From Verrucomicrobiales bacterium (lineage in GTDB: Bacteria > Verrucomicrobiota > Verrucomicrobiia > Verrucomicrobiales > DEV007), in assembly GCA_002684575.1 (NCBI GenBank), contig NYVP01000125.1:14736-25532 (forward strand): 10,797 nucleotides of DNA, read 5' to 3'. Both the position numbers and the translations under genes were made by a program. Position 1 is the first letter of the stretch. Each line of letters starts with the position of its first letter. Below are positions 1 through 6,690 of this stretch, piece after piece. The notes under the pieces are model-generated. The model had not been told where the DNA came from, searched no databases, and saw only the letters and a list, made by a program, of their open reading frames with translations.

Positions 1-1335
1 CTTGGGCATTATTGGGCTGCAAAGTGGAGAGGTCTTAAAGTAGAGAAATTCCAGATCTGGTTTGGTAAACCAATTTGGAAAAAGAAAATCAAAGGAGTTC
101 AATGGGGATTCGGCTGGATTCCTATGGGAGGATTCGTTGCTCTGCCGCAAATGGCTCCAATGGAAATGTTGGAAGGAAAGAATGAAGGTAAGGAGCCACT
201 TCCGCCAATTAAACCATTAGATAAAATAATCGTAGCTTTTGCGGGACCACTGTTTAGTCTTGGTCTTGCATTCTTCTTCGCATTGTTGGTATGGGGGTTT
301 GGTAAACCTGTTCGTGAACAACTTCAGAGCACGGTTGTAGGGTCAGTCGTTCCTGGTATGCCTGCTGAAAAGGCGGGCGTTTTACCAGGTGACGAGATTC
401 TTGAAGTCGATGGAGTTAAAGTTCAAAGCTTTGGTGGAATGGTGGATTCAATTATGGAGAGAATCATTTACAGTGAAGGTGAACAAATTACTCTTTTAGT
501 CAAAAGACCAGGCGTTGATGATCCCATAACTATAGACACTGGATATGAAAAAGAGGACAGACCAGCTCATCAACGGCAGGATTTTCGTAAGATTGGCGTC
601 GGGCCGATATCCGATTCAATTATCGCCTCAACAGTTCCCAATAGTCCTGCCTCCAAATCAGGCTTGCTAGCAGGGGACAAGATTCTCGAGGCCAACAATA
701 AAAAATTGTTCAGTCGAGAAACTCTTACATTTATCATTCAAGCCATGGGTGAAAATATCACCCCAATAAATTTGCTGGTTCAAAGAGGTAACGAAAAAAT
801 GAATTTATCAGTCAAGCCTGTCTCTCCAATGAGTCCCGTAGGGGCTCCGCCAATGGTTGGAATACAATGGCAAGGTGTTCCGACAACGCTGCAACAACCG
901 GGGCCTAATCCGTTTGAGCAGGTTTGGAATGGTGCCACAGCCATATTCAGAACATTAAGTGCTATTATGCCTTGGCATGATGCAGACGTTAGTGTTTCCC
1001 AAATGAGTTCAGCAATAGGTATTGGAAACTACTACTATCAAACATTGAGTGATCCCGTTTATGGCTGGAGGTTTGCATTTGTTTTAAGTGTTTTAATTAA
1101 CGTCAATCTTGCTATGTTGAATATGTTGCCTCTCCCAGTTCTTGATGGTGGGCATATTGCCATGTCACTTTACGAATGGGTATTTAAATCACCGATTAAC
1201 ATCAAGATTATGGAGATGTTACAATTTTGTTGTGCTCTTCTTTTAATTTCATTCATGGTTTACGTGACTTGGTTTGATGTAGGAGATTTATCCAAAAAAG
1301 GAGGCCAAACAGAGCCCGTTGTTTTTGCTGAATGA
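1..1335 (+). CDS. rseP: RseP-type site-2 zinc metalloprotease, 5'-truncated by the window edge
   Basis: Intramembrane zinc metalloprotease of the M50/RseP (S2P) family, which cuts membrane-bound anti-sigma factors and signal-peptide remnants in the inner membrane. The frame is open from base 1, and the first visible residues are L-G-H, the end of the HExxH zinc motif, so the true start lies left of the window. The ATG at 124 is internal and is not the start. Of the 444 visible residues, a hydrophobic helix lies at about 76-100, followed by two PDZ domains (about 110-175 and 203-265, each with an 'A-x-x-(A/S)-G-(V/L)-x-x-G-D-x-I-L' core). The second catalytic motif L-D-G-G-H is at 381-385 within a transmembrane stretch (about 358-380), and a last helix lies at about 404-425. 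The gene is 22 nt upstream of ispG and probably in one operon with it. In many bacteria dxr precedes rseP, which would fit, but that gene is outside the window. Confidence 0.95.
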   Translation, partial: LGHYWAAKWRGLKVEKFQIWFGKPIWKKKIKGVQWGFGWIPMGGFVALPQMAPMEMLEGKNEGKEPLPPIKPLDKIIVAFAGPLFSLGLAFFFALLVWGFGKPVREQLQSTVVGSVVPGMPAEKAGVLPGDEILEVDGVKVQSFGGMVDSIMERIIYSEGEQITLLVKRPGVDDPITIDTGYEKEDRPAHQRQDFRKIGVGPISDSIIASTVPNSPASKSGLLAGDKILEANNKKLFSRETLTFIIQAMGENITPINLLVQRGNEKMNLSVKPVSPMSPVGAPPMVGIQWQGVPTTLQQPGPNPFEQVWNGATAIFRTLSAIMPWHDADVSVSQMSSAIGIGNYYYQTLSDPVYGWRFAFVLSVLINVNLAMLNMLPLPVLDGGHIAMSLYEWVFKSPINIKIMEMLQFCCALLLISFMVYVTWFDVGDLSKKGGQTEPVVFAE

Positions 1336-1346
1336 TTTTTTATAAT
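1319..1346 (+). promoter_or_regulatory. Candidate sigma70-like promoter immediately before ispG
   Basis: A perfect TATAAT lies at 1341-1346, with a weak -35 (TTGTTT, 1319-1324) 16 nt upstream, overlapping the end of rseP. Transcription would begin only about 6 nt before the ispG ATG, giving an almost leaderless mRNA, which fits the lack of any Shine-Dalgarno there. In AT-rich DNA a TATAAT by chance is common, so this is tentative. Confidence 0.3.
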
Positions 1347-1357
1347 TTACGTATATC

Positions 1358-3181
1358 ATGGCTATAGAAAGACCATTTAATCTTTATCATTACGATAGGA
1401 GATCGACTCGAGAGGTTATGGTTGGGCCTGTGGGTATTGGAGCCGACAACCCAATCAGGGTTCAATCAATGATCACCACTAATACTCTCGATACAGAATC
1501 CTCAGTCTCAGAGGTTCTTCAACTAGCCGATGCGGGATGCGAAATAGTTAGAATTACGGCGCCTTCGCGCCGCCATGCAGCAAATTTGGAGCATATCGCA
1601 TCAAGCGTTCGCTCCGAAGGGTGTAAAGTTCCACTCGTTGCCGATATTCATTTTAAGCCCGATGCTGCAATTGAGGCTGCCAAATGGGTTGAGAAAGTGA
1701 GAGTGAATCCTGGAAATTATGCTGACAAGAAAAAATTCATGGTTAGGGATTATACTGATGCTGAGTATGCTGAAGAGTTGGAGAGAATTCGCGAGCAATT
1801 TTCTCCATTAGTAAAGCTTTGTAAGGAAAGAGGAGTTGCAATGAGGATTGGAACTAATCATGGTAGTCTCAGTGATCGGATTATGAATCGCTACGGGGAT
1901 ACGCCTGGTGGAATGGTTGAAAGTGCTTTGGAATTTGCGAGAATTGCTAGAGACCTTGATTATCATGATTTTGTATTTTCGATGAAAGCCAGCAATCCAA
2001 AGGTGATGATTGGTGCATACAGATTATTAGTTTCTGCGCTAGATGAAGAAGGACCTGACTGGAATTATCCCATGCATGTTGGAGTCACTGAGGCTGGCGA
2101 TGGGGAAGATGGTAGAATTAAAAGCGCCATAGGCATTGGTTCATTATTAAATGATGGTGTTGGAGATACTGTTAGAGTTTCACTCACCGAGGAAGCTGTA
2201 TGTGAGGTTCCAGTAGCAAAGAATTTAGTTTCTATTTGTTCATCTCAAAATGAAATTGAAAAATTCGAAGTGAATATGGAGAACGTGCCACTTGATCCCT
2301 TCAATTATAATAGAAGAAGAACAGAAAAAATTTGTGTTCAAGGTGTAGATATTGGCGGCAAAGAAACTGTTAGAGTGTTTACAACTCAGAAAAAATTCGA
2401 TGCTGTTTCTCATAAACTCAAAGACATGGGAGATTTTCAACCAGAGATTATTAAAGAGAGTTCAGGGCTAGTTGAGATTGATCCAAGAGATCAGAATGCT
2501 GTAGATGGAATTAATAAATCACAAGAATCTATTCCTGTTGGAGTTATTGATCATATTGATCTTCCGGTTATACCCGCTTATAGACTCCTCGCATCAAGGA
2601 TAAAAGAACAGCATCCGATTGTCTTGAAGGATACACTTTTCCCAAGTGATGATCCTAATCTTATTTTCGAAACTACTTTGCTTAAAGCAGCTTCAAATAT
2701 TGGCTCATTACTTTGCGATGGTATAGGTGATGCCATACTCGTACAAGGCGAAGAAGCGCCTGGCCAGTCTCTTAGATTATCATATAATATTCTTCAAGCT
2801 GCAGGTGTAAGAATTTTTAAAACTGATTATGTTGCGTGCCCAAGTTGTGGAAGAACTCTATTTGATTTACAGGAAACTACTGCCAAAATTCGGGCCGCAA
2901 CCGGGCATCTTAAAGGTGTCAGAATTGCTGTAATGGGTTGTATTGTTAATGGGCCTGGTGAAATGGCTGACGCAGATTTTGGGTATGTTGGGGGTGCTCC
3001 AGAAAAGATTAATCTATATGTTGGTAAAGAGCCCGTTAAATTTAACATACCTCAGGATGAGGCAGTCGAAAGACTCATTGATCTAATCAAAGAGCATGAT
3101 AGTTGGGTTGATCCTCCTGATCAAAATGATGCCATTACAGAAAAAAAAATAGAGGATAAAAGTGCAGTTGGTTCCATCTGA
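1358..3181 (+). CDS. ispG: 4-hydroxy-3-methylbut-2-enyl diphosphate synthase, long form (IspG/GcpE)
   Basis: Iron-sulfur enzyme of the MEP isoprenoid pathway that reductively converts 2-C-methyl-D-erythritol 2,4-cyclodiphosphate to HMBPP in the cytoplasm. At 607 residues this is the long form known from plants, Chlamydia, Bacteroidetes and Verrucomicrobia; the E. coli type is about 370. The N-terminal TIM barrel (about 15-300) has family motifs such as R-V-Q-S-M-I-T-T-N, V-A-D-I-H-F and V-R-V-N-P-G-N. It is followed by the extra central domain of the long form (about 310-470). The C-terminal [4Fe-4S] domain has ligands C494 and C497 (C-P-S-C-G), C528 and E535 (G-C-I-V-N-G-P-G-E), spaced as in the short enzymes. 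A hydrophilic tail of about 30 residues follows and contains the trmB start. The ATG at 1358 has no visible Shine-Dalgarno, but the conserved N-terminus supports it. Confidence 0.97.
   Translation: MAIERPFNLYHYDRRSTREVMVGPVGIGADNPIRVQSMITTNTLDTESSVSEVLQLADAGCEIVRITAPSRRHAANLEHIASSVRSEGCKVPLVADIHFKPDAAIEAAKWVEKVRVNPGNYADKKKFMVRDYTDAEYAEELERIREQFSPLVKLCKERGVAMRIGTNHGSLSDRIMNRYGDTPGGMVESALEFARIARDLDYHDFVFSMKASNPKVMIGAYRLLVSALDEEGPDWNYPMHVGVTEAGDGEDGRIKSAIGIGSLLNDGVGDTVRVSLTEEAVCEVPVAKNLVSICSSQNEIEKFEVNMENVPLDPFNYNRRRTEKICVQGVDIGGKETVRVFTTQKKFDAVSHKLKDMGDFQPEIIKESSGLVEIDPRDQNAVDGINKSQESIPVGVIDHIDLPVIPAYRLLASRIKEQHPIVLKDTLFPSDDPNLIFETTLLKAASNIGSLLCDGIGDAILVQGEEAPGQSLRLSYNILQAAGVRIFKTDYVACPSCGRTLFDLQETTAKIRAATGHLKGVRIAVMGCIVNGPGEMADADFGYVGGAPEKINLYVGKEPVKFNIPQDEAVERLIDLIKEHDSWVDPPDQNDAITEKKIEDKSAVGSI
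3151..3164 (+). promoter_or_regulatory. Shine-Dalgarno and GTG start of trmB inside the end of ispG
   Basis: GAGG at 3152-3155 lies 6 nt before a GTG at 3162. An in-frame TAG at 3150-3152 rules out any earlier start, and the only close alternative is the TTG at 3168. This is the one clear Shine-Dalgarno seen in the window. The 20-nt overlap with ispG suggests translational coupling. Confidence 0.65.
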
Positions 3182-3752
3182 TTATTTTAAAAAGCTGCCT
3201 AAAGAGGAATTATTTACTGAAATTGATAAACCTCTTGAAATTGATCTTGGATGTGGGGATGGGTCTTTTTTAGTCGCCATGGCCCTAAAATATCCAGAAA
3301 AAAATTTTTTGGGAGTTGAACGTTTATTAGGTCGGGTTAGAAAAGTGCTTAGAAAATCTGAAGAGAATTCGCTTTCAAATTTGAAGGTTTTAAGGCTTGA
3401 GCTTTCCTACACCATTGAATGGCTACTACCTGATCATTGTGCAAGTCGCATACACCTATTGTTTCCTGATCCTTGGCCAAAAAAGAAACATCATAAGCGT
3501 CGGCTAATTAATGAGAGCTTTTGTGAAGCGTTAGTAAAGATATTGAATCAAGACGGTGAGTTTCTATTTAAAACCGATCATGAAGAGTATTTTGAAGAAT
3601 CCATGAACACACTTCAAAATTTTAGTTTACTTGATCATATTCCATGGGATAATGAAGACTATTATCCCGTTACCGATTTTGAGAGGATCTGGACGAATGA
3701 AGGTAAGGAAATTTTTACAGCTCGTTATAAAGTCAAGGCACAGGGTGCTTGA
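3162..3752 (+). CDS. trmB: tRNA (guanine-N7-)-methyltransferase TrmB
   Basis: SAM-dependent methyltransferase that makes m7G at position 46 of the tRNA variable loop. The 196-residue protein has the class I SAM-binding motif L-E-I-D-L-G-C-G-D-G-S-F at 25-36, an acidic residue after strand 2 (G-V-E-R, 51-54), and the TrmB signature F-P-D-P-W-P-K-K-K-H-H-K-R-R at 101-114, which carries catalytic and tRNA-contacting residues. The T-D-F-E motif lies at 171-174, near the C-terminus. It is slightly shorter than the E. coli enzyme because it lacks the N-terminal extension, which is common in this family. It starts with GTG inside ispG in another reading frame and so belongs to the rseP-ispG transcript. 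It ends 25 nt from a convergent gene with no convincing terminator between. Confidence 0.95.
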   Translation: MQLVPSDYFKKLPKEELFTEIDKPLEIDLGCGDGSFLVAMALKYPEKNFLGVERLLGRVRKVLRKSEENSLSNLKVLRLELSYTIEWLLPDHCASRIHLLFPDPWPKKKHHKRRLINESFCEALVKILNQDGEFLFKTDHEEYFEESMNTLQNFSLLDHIPWDNEDYYPVTDFERIWTNEGKEIFTARYKVKAQGA

Positions 3753-3777
3753 TTTGAATGATCTTCTAAGCGATTGA

Positions 3778-4374
3778 TTAGCCGATTTTTTTTAGTTCGT
3801 TTAGACGGTGATGAGCATTAGCCGAGTGTCGAGTTTCAGGGAATTTTTCGATGACCATTTCAAGTAGCTTCTTTGCTTGTTCTTCGTCTTGTTTATCCTC
3901 CAAATAGATTTGCTGAAGACGAAACATCATTGCAGCGGCATCGTTTTCCGCCCATTCTTTGCTGGCTAAAGAATCTTCGAATGTTTTAATTGCGGAGTCG
4001 ATATCCTTAAGATGCTCATGATGGATTTTGGCAATTTCAAATATCGGAAAGCGATTATCGGGATCGTCTTGTGCAATCGCTTCATAAGCTTTTATCGCTC
4101 CCTCATAATCCCCTTGAGTAACTTTGGCCGCAGCTTTCGTTAGTTCGTCGACCTCCATTTCTTCTGGCGCGGAAAAGAAAAACGCGCCTATTCGATCTCC
4201 AATAATGGGTAAAACAACAAGTACAACGAAAAGTCCTATTGTTATGGCAATAAAAAAGGTGACGACAAATTTCATGCCGATTTCCATTTTTTCCCATTCT
4301 GAGAAAATCAACCACGCAAGAAAAACAGTTACTGCGATTGATGCATTTATTAGAATTAATTTTTTGTTAGTCAT
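3778..4374 (-). CDS. Membrane-anchored TPR-like protein of unknown function
   Basis: No specific family is recognised. The 198-residue protein has two hydrophobic segments near its N-terminus (about 6-24 and 36-58), then a soluble helical part from about 77 to the end with tetratricopeptide character. One repeat-like unit is G-D-Y-E-G-A-I-K-A-Y-E-A-I-A (88-101), a second begins near 'D-I-D-S-A-I-K-T-F-E-D-S-L', and a third runs through 'E-E-Q-A-K-K-L-L-E-M-V-I-E-K-F-P'. Such repeats usually bind other proteins, so a scaffold on the inner-membrane surface is plausible; which side the TPR part faces cannot be read. It is a single gene, convergent to trmB and divergent from the secreted protein at 4724. 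Its ATG has no Shine-Dalgarno. An open antisense frame over the same bases looks like a shadow. Confidence 0.85.
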   Translation of the reverse strand: MTNKKLILINASIAVTVFLAWLIFSEWEKMEIGMKFVVTFFIAITIGLFVVLVVLPIIGDRIGAFFFSAPEEMEVDELTKAAAKVTQGDYEGAIKAYEAIAQDDPDNRFPIFEIAKIHHEHLKDIDSAIKTFEDSLASKEWAENDAAAMMFRLQQIYLEDKQDEEQAKKLLEMVIEKFPETRHSANAHHRLNELKKIG

Positions 4375-4462
4375 CAGTTTTTTTATTCAAAATTCCAAAA
4401 TTTTTTAAATTAGTGAGGTGCTTGATATATCAGAAAAAGGGACATTGCAGCCAAAAAGTGAG

Positions 4463-4491
4463 ATTATAGGTTGTTTCCTTGCATCTTACTA
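4463..4491 (-). promoter_or_regulatory. Candidate promoter for the TPR-like gene
   Basis: Read on the minus strand, a perfect TATAAT (plus-strand 4463-4468) lies 17 nt downstream of a weak -35, TAGTAA (plus-strand 4486-4491). The transcript would have a leader of about 80 nt. The -10 and spacing are good; the -35 matches the consensus at only three of six bases. Confidence 0.35.
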
Positions 4492-4574
4492 ATTCGTAAC
4501 TCATTCTAAATTAACTAGAAATAAAATAATCCTTTTATGCTTTATATTTTACATATATTAACTAAAAACCCAAA

Positions 4575-4603
4575 TTTATGTATATTTATACTCATAATAT
4601 AAT
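4575..4603 (+). promoter_or_regulatory. Candidate promoter for the secreted protein / beta-barrel transcript
   Basis: TATAAT at 4598-4603 with a weak -35 (TTTATG, 4575-4580) at 17-nt spacing. Transcription would start near 4610, leaving a leader of roughly 114 nt that includes the inverted repeats at 4624-4640 and 4668-4684. Tentative because the surrounding DNA is rich in A and T. Confidence 0.35.
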
Positions 4604-4623
4604 TCGTCAATTTTCCCAAAAAA

Positions 4624-4640
4624 GCCTTGCGAATGAAGGC
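4624..4640 (+). repeat. Short perfect hairpin in the presumed leader of the secreted-protein gene
   Basis: GCCTT (4624-4628) pairs with AAGGC (4636-4640) across a 7-nt loop. No T-run follows, so it is not a terminator. It is the most GC-rich patch in an AT-rich leader and could be an RNA structure or a protein site; its function is unknown. Confidence 0.45.
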
Positions 4641-4667
4641 ATTATTGGCGATCATATTAAAGAATTA

Positions 4668-4684
4668 TTAAGAATATTTCTTAA
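4668..4684. repeat. Perfect 7-bp inverted repeat with 3-nt spacer, operator-like
   Basis: TTAAGAA (4668-4674), TAT, then TTCTTAA (4678-4684): a perfect dyad 39 nt before the ATG at 4724. The next bases extend into a second small palindrome, CTTAATTAAG (4680-4689). It could be a dimeric-regulator operator or a weak A/U hairpin in the mRNA. Low sequence complexity makes a chance origin possible. Confidence 0.4.
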
Positions 4685-4723
4685 TTAAGCCTCGACAATT
4701 TATTCACAAACAAAATACAGAAA

Positions 4724-5281
4724 ATGAAAAATAATTTATCCAAGCTCATATTGCTTTTATCACTTACTATTGGTTTCGGACTATCCGGCGCCTTAGGTGA
4801 AACAAAATACGCTTGTTCTGAAATTGGTAAAAAGGCCAAAGCTAGCGTAGCAGCCAAGCCATCATCAGCATCTTCAGTGGTTTCTAAACTCATTAAGCAG
4901 CACGAAGATTGTGTTTGTGCAATCGTTAAAGGTGCTATCGAAGCCGGTGGTGATGTTAAGAGTATTGTTACTGCTGCAGTAAAAGCTGCACCCACTAAGT
5001 CAGCAGTCGTTCACGAATGTGCCGTTTCTGTTGCTCCAAAATCTGCCAAATTAATAAGCGCTGCCATAGATGCCGTACTCGGTGATGGTGCTGACTTTGG
5101 TACGGAGCCAATCGTTGTAAGTGGTGTTTATCTCATTGCCCCAGTTGCTTCAGCTGGTGGTGGATCAGGTTTCTTCGGTCCTTTAACTGCTGAGGAGCTC
5201 GCAGCTCAGCAAGCTTTAATAGACAGGCTTCTTGGTAAGATAACAGAAACACCTACCACTCCTACAGAGCCTGCTCAATAA
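4724..5281 (+). CDS. Secreted Ala-rich helical-repeat protein with four cysteines, unknown function
   Basis: No named family is recognised. The 185-residue product begins with a clear signal peptide (K7 then a hydrophobic core 8-20, probable cleavage after A-L-G at 25), so it should enter the periplasm or leave the cell. The mature part has four cysteines (C31, C63, C65, C99), enough for two disulfides, and an Ala/Val/Lys-rich helical region (about 50-120). In that region a unit of about 15 residues appears twice: 'A-A-P-T-K-S-A-V-V-H-E-C-A' (88-100) and 'V-A-P-K-S-A-K-L-I-S-A-A' (103-114). A glycine-rich linker (145-149), a short helix (about 155-172) and a Thr/Pro tail follow. It lies 52 nt upstream of the beta-barrel gene with no terminator between, so the two are probably co-transcribed. 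A role in the envelope or with the exported polysaccharide is a guess from position. Confidence 0.8.
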   Translation: MKNNLSKLILLLSLTIGFGLSGALGETKYACSEIGKKAKASVAAKPSSASSVVSKLIKQHEDCVCAIVKGAIEAGGDVKSIVTAAVKAAPTKSAVVHECAVSVAPKSAKLISAAIDAVLGDGADFGTEPIVVSGVYLIAPVASAGGGSGFFGPLTAEELAAQQALIDRLLGKITETPTTPTEPAQ

Positions 5282-5333
5282 TCGAAATTTAACTTTTTAA
5301 TTTATAGCCCCTTCCCTTTAACGGACCTTAACA

Positions 5334-6539
5334 ATGATGAAAAAGCACACTCTCCTAATTTTAACGTTGCTTTCAATGGTCACCTTCGTCAGTGGTCAAG
5401 GGCTTCTAAGCGTAGGCCAATCTGGTTCATTTGATGATTTTGACTCAAAGCTTCCCTTCACAGCCACTATCAGTGGTGATATCGGTTTTGATAGTAATGT
5501 AGGAAACAGACCAGATGGATATGAAGAAGAATCTGGTTATATCCGAGGCGGTGTTGGGGTTGCATATGCTGGTGGCTCGCGTACTACACATGTTGATCTA
5601 AACGCAAGACTTTCTACTCTTCACTATTTTGATCAGCCTGAGGCGCAGGGAGATGATAGTTTTCAAACCGGTAGATTAGGACTTAAAATCTACCATAAAG
5701 CAAGCCCAACACTTACTATAGGTAACAGTGCATATTTGACCCATGAAATTGAGCCTGATGATTCGATTGGTGCTTCAGCCTCCAGACGACTCGATCAATA
5801 CACTTATGGTTACAATAGCTTATGGGTCTCAAATTCATGGACCAGAAGATTAAAAACTGTTACCAGGTATTCAGTTACAGGGATCGACTACGAGGGTCAG
5901 CTTGAATCTGTTGGTGAGGATCGTTTTACCCAAACTTTTTCTCAGGAAGTTCGTTATGTTCTAGATCGACTCACTTCTCTCGTTGGTGAATACAGAAGAG
6001 CCAATACGGACTATGACATTGTAAACCTTGACTACGATGCCAACTACCTTCTTGCAGGAGCTGATCATAAGTTCAGCGACAATGTCAGTGGTACCCTACG
6101 ACTAGGTGGAGAAAACAGAGATTATGACAGCAACGATGATGATGGTTGGAATCCATATGCGGAAGCATCTTTGAGATATGAACTAAGTGACAGGACAAAT
6201 CTTGTATGGTTTACTCGTTATGGGTATGAGGATTCAGAAGTTTTTTATCATCTATCAGAATCAAGATCAGTATTCAGAACTGCTCTTAACGCTAACCATG
6301 CCTTTTCTGATAACGTGCGGGGCAAAGCTGGTTTGAGCTATCACACCAGTGACTACGATCGTGGTGTGCTTTCCGAGCTTACCGAGTATGGCATCAGTTT
6401 AAACCTTGGTTTAAACTATAGATTAATGTCCAATACCGACGTTAATCTTGGGTATTCTATAACTCACCTTGCCTCTGATAGTGCTTTTCGCGAGTATGAC
6501 AGACACCGTCTCTGGGCAGGTATAAGTGTCACATTTTAA
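5334..6539 (+). CDS. Outer-membrane beta-barrel protein, probable polysaccharide-export barrel (BBP2-like)
   Basis: The 401-residue protein starts with a signal peptide (M-M-K-K, hydrophobic 7-19, likely cleavage after V-S-G at 21). The rest is almost entirely alternating polar/hydrophobic strands rich in Tyr, Gly, Asp, Asn and Ser with acidic turns. It ends 'W-A-G-I-S-V-T-F'; a terminal Phe is the usual signal for BAM-dependent insertion. An early 'D-I-G-F-D-S-N-V-G' stretch resembles the start of BBP2-type barrels (PF10082), an assignment made by eye. Barrels of this general type sit in polysaccharide loci and partner OPX proteins that lack their own membrane helix, which fits the OPX gene at 8931. 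ATG codons at 5334 and 5337 are both possible starts, with no Shine-Dalgarno. A strong terminator closes the transcript just downstream. Confidence 0.85.
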   Translation: MMKKHTLLILTLLSMVTFVSGQGLLSVGQSGSFDDFDSKLPFTATISGDIGFDSNVGNRPDGYEEESGYIRGGVGVAYAGGSRTTHVDLNARLSTLHYFDQPEAQGDDSFQTGRLGLKIYHKASPTLTIGNSAYLTHEIEPDDSIGASASRRLDQYTYGYNSLWVSNSWTRRLKTVTRYSVTGIDYEGQLESVGEDRFTQTFSQEVRYVLDRLTSLVGEYRRANTDYDIVNLDYDANYLLAGADHKFSDNVSGTLRLGGENRDYDSNDDDGWNPYAEASLRYELSDRTNLVWFTRYGYEDSEVFYHLSESRSVFRTALNANHAFSDNVRGKAGLSYHTSDYDRGVLSELTEYGISLNLGLNYRLMSNTDVNLGYSITHLASDSAFREYDRHRLWAGISVTF

Positions 6540-6565
6540 GGTTTCTTAATTATTTGATTTCTTCT

Positions 6566-6602
6566 ATACCCCCATTCTCTATTTAGAAATGGGGGTATTT
6601 TT
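6566..6602 (+). terminator. Strong intrinsic terminator after the beta-barrel gene
   Basis: An 11-bp perfect stem, ATACCCCCATT (6566-6576) with AATGGGGGTAT (6588-6598), is extended inside by TCT/AGA around an ATTT loop with one bulged C. A T-run (6598-6602, then ATTT) follows at once. It begins 26 nt after the barrel stop codon, and its five G-C pairs stand out in AT-rich DNA. Confidence 0.92.
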
Positions 6603-6690
6603 ATTTCTCGTTGAGAAATCTTCCGAATGCTCTTACTTTGCTGACCCCAAGTTCATTTTAAATTCACCTCAAATTAAGTATATATAAACA

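Larger units (their letters stand above)
4375..4723. other. AT-rich divergent intergenic region (349 nt)
   Basis: No gene is supported here. The stretch is visibly AT-rich and separates a leftward TPR gene from a rightward secreted-protein gene. It holds one candidate promoter on each strand and two inverted repeats close to the rightward gene, all listed separately. No tRNA or match to a riboswitch consensus known to me was seen. Confidence 0.7.

Noticed and set aside
124..126. ATG at 124 as the start of the RseP gene.
   Set aside because: The same frame is open to base 1 and encodes the end of the HExxH zinc motif (L-G-H) and conserved family sequence before 124, so this Met is internal.
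3141..3149. Run of nine A in ispG just before the trmB start, as a programmed frameshift site.
   Set aside because: Shifting into the trmB frame meets TAG at 3150 and the other frame meets TAA at 3157, so no fused product could form. The site is in a non-conserved tail. The run could still be prone to sequencing error.
3778..3793. T-run (3786-3793) between the convergent trmB and TPR genes as a terminator.
   Set aside because: The only stems before it are about 4 bp, and the T-run is within the last codons of the TPR gene (Lys-rich end).
4124..4408. Plus-strand open frame of 94 codons across the start of the TPR-like gene.
   Set aside because: It is antisense to a gene with clear membrane helices and TPR-like sequence, and its Ser/Thr/Ile/Lys-rich translation has no recognisable features.
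4420..4500. A c-di-GMP (GEMM) riboswitch, suggested by 'gggaca' and a polysaccharide gene downstream.
   Set aside because: The conserved core bases and paired helices do not follow the consensus as I know it. The stretch also lies upstream of the best rightward promoter.
6611..6639. TTGAGA (6611-6616) with TACTTT 17 nt downstream as the promoter of the Wzc-type gene.
   Set aside because: The -35 is good, but the -10 matches at only three bases. A TATATA at 6679-6684 is an equally weak alternative, so neither is listed as a feature.
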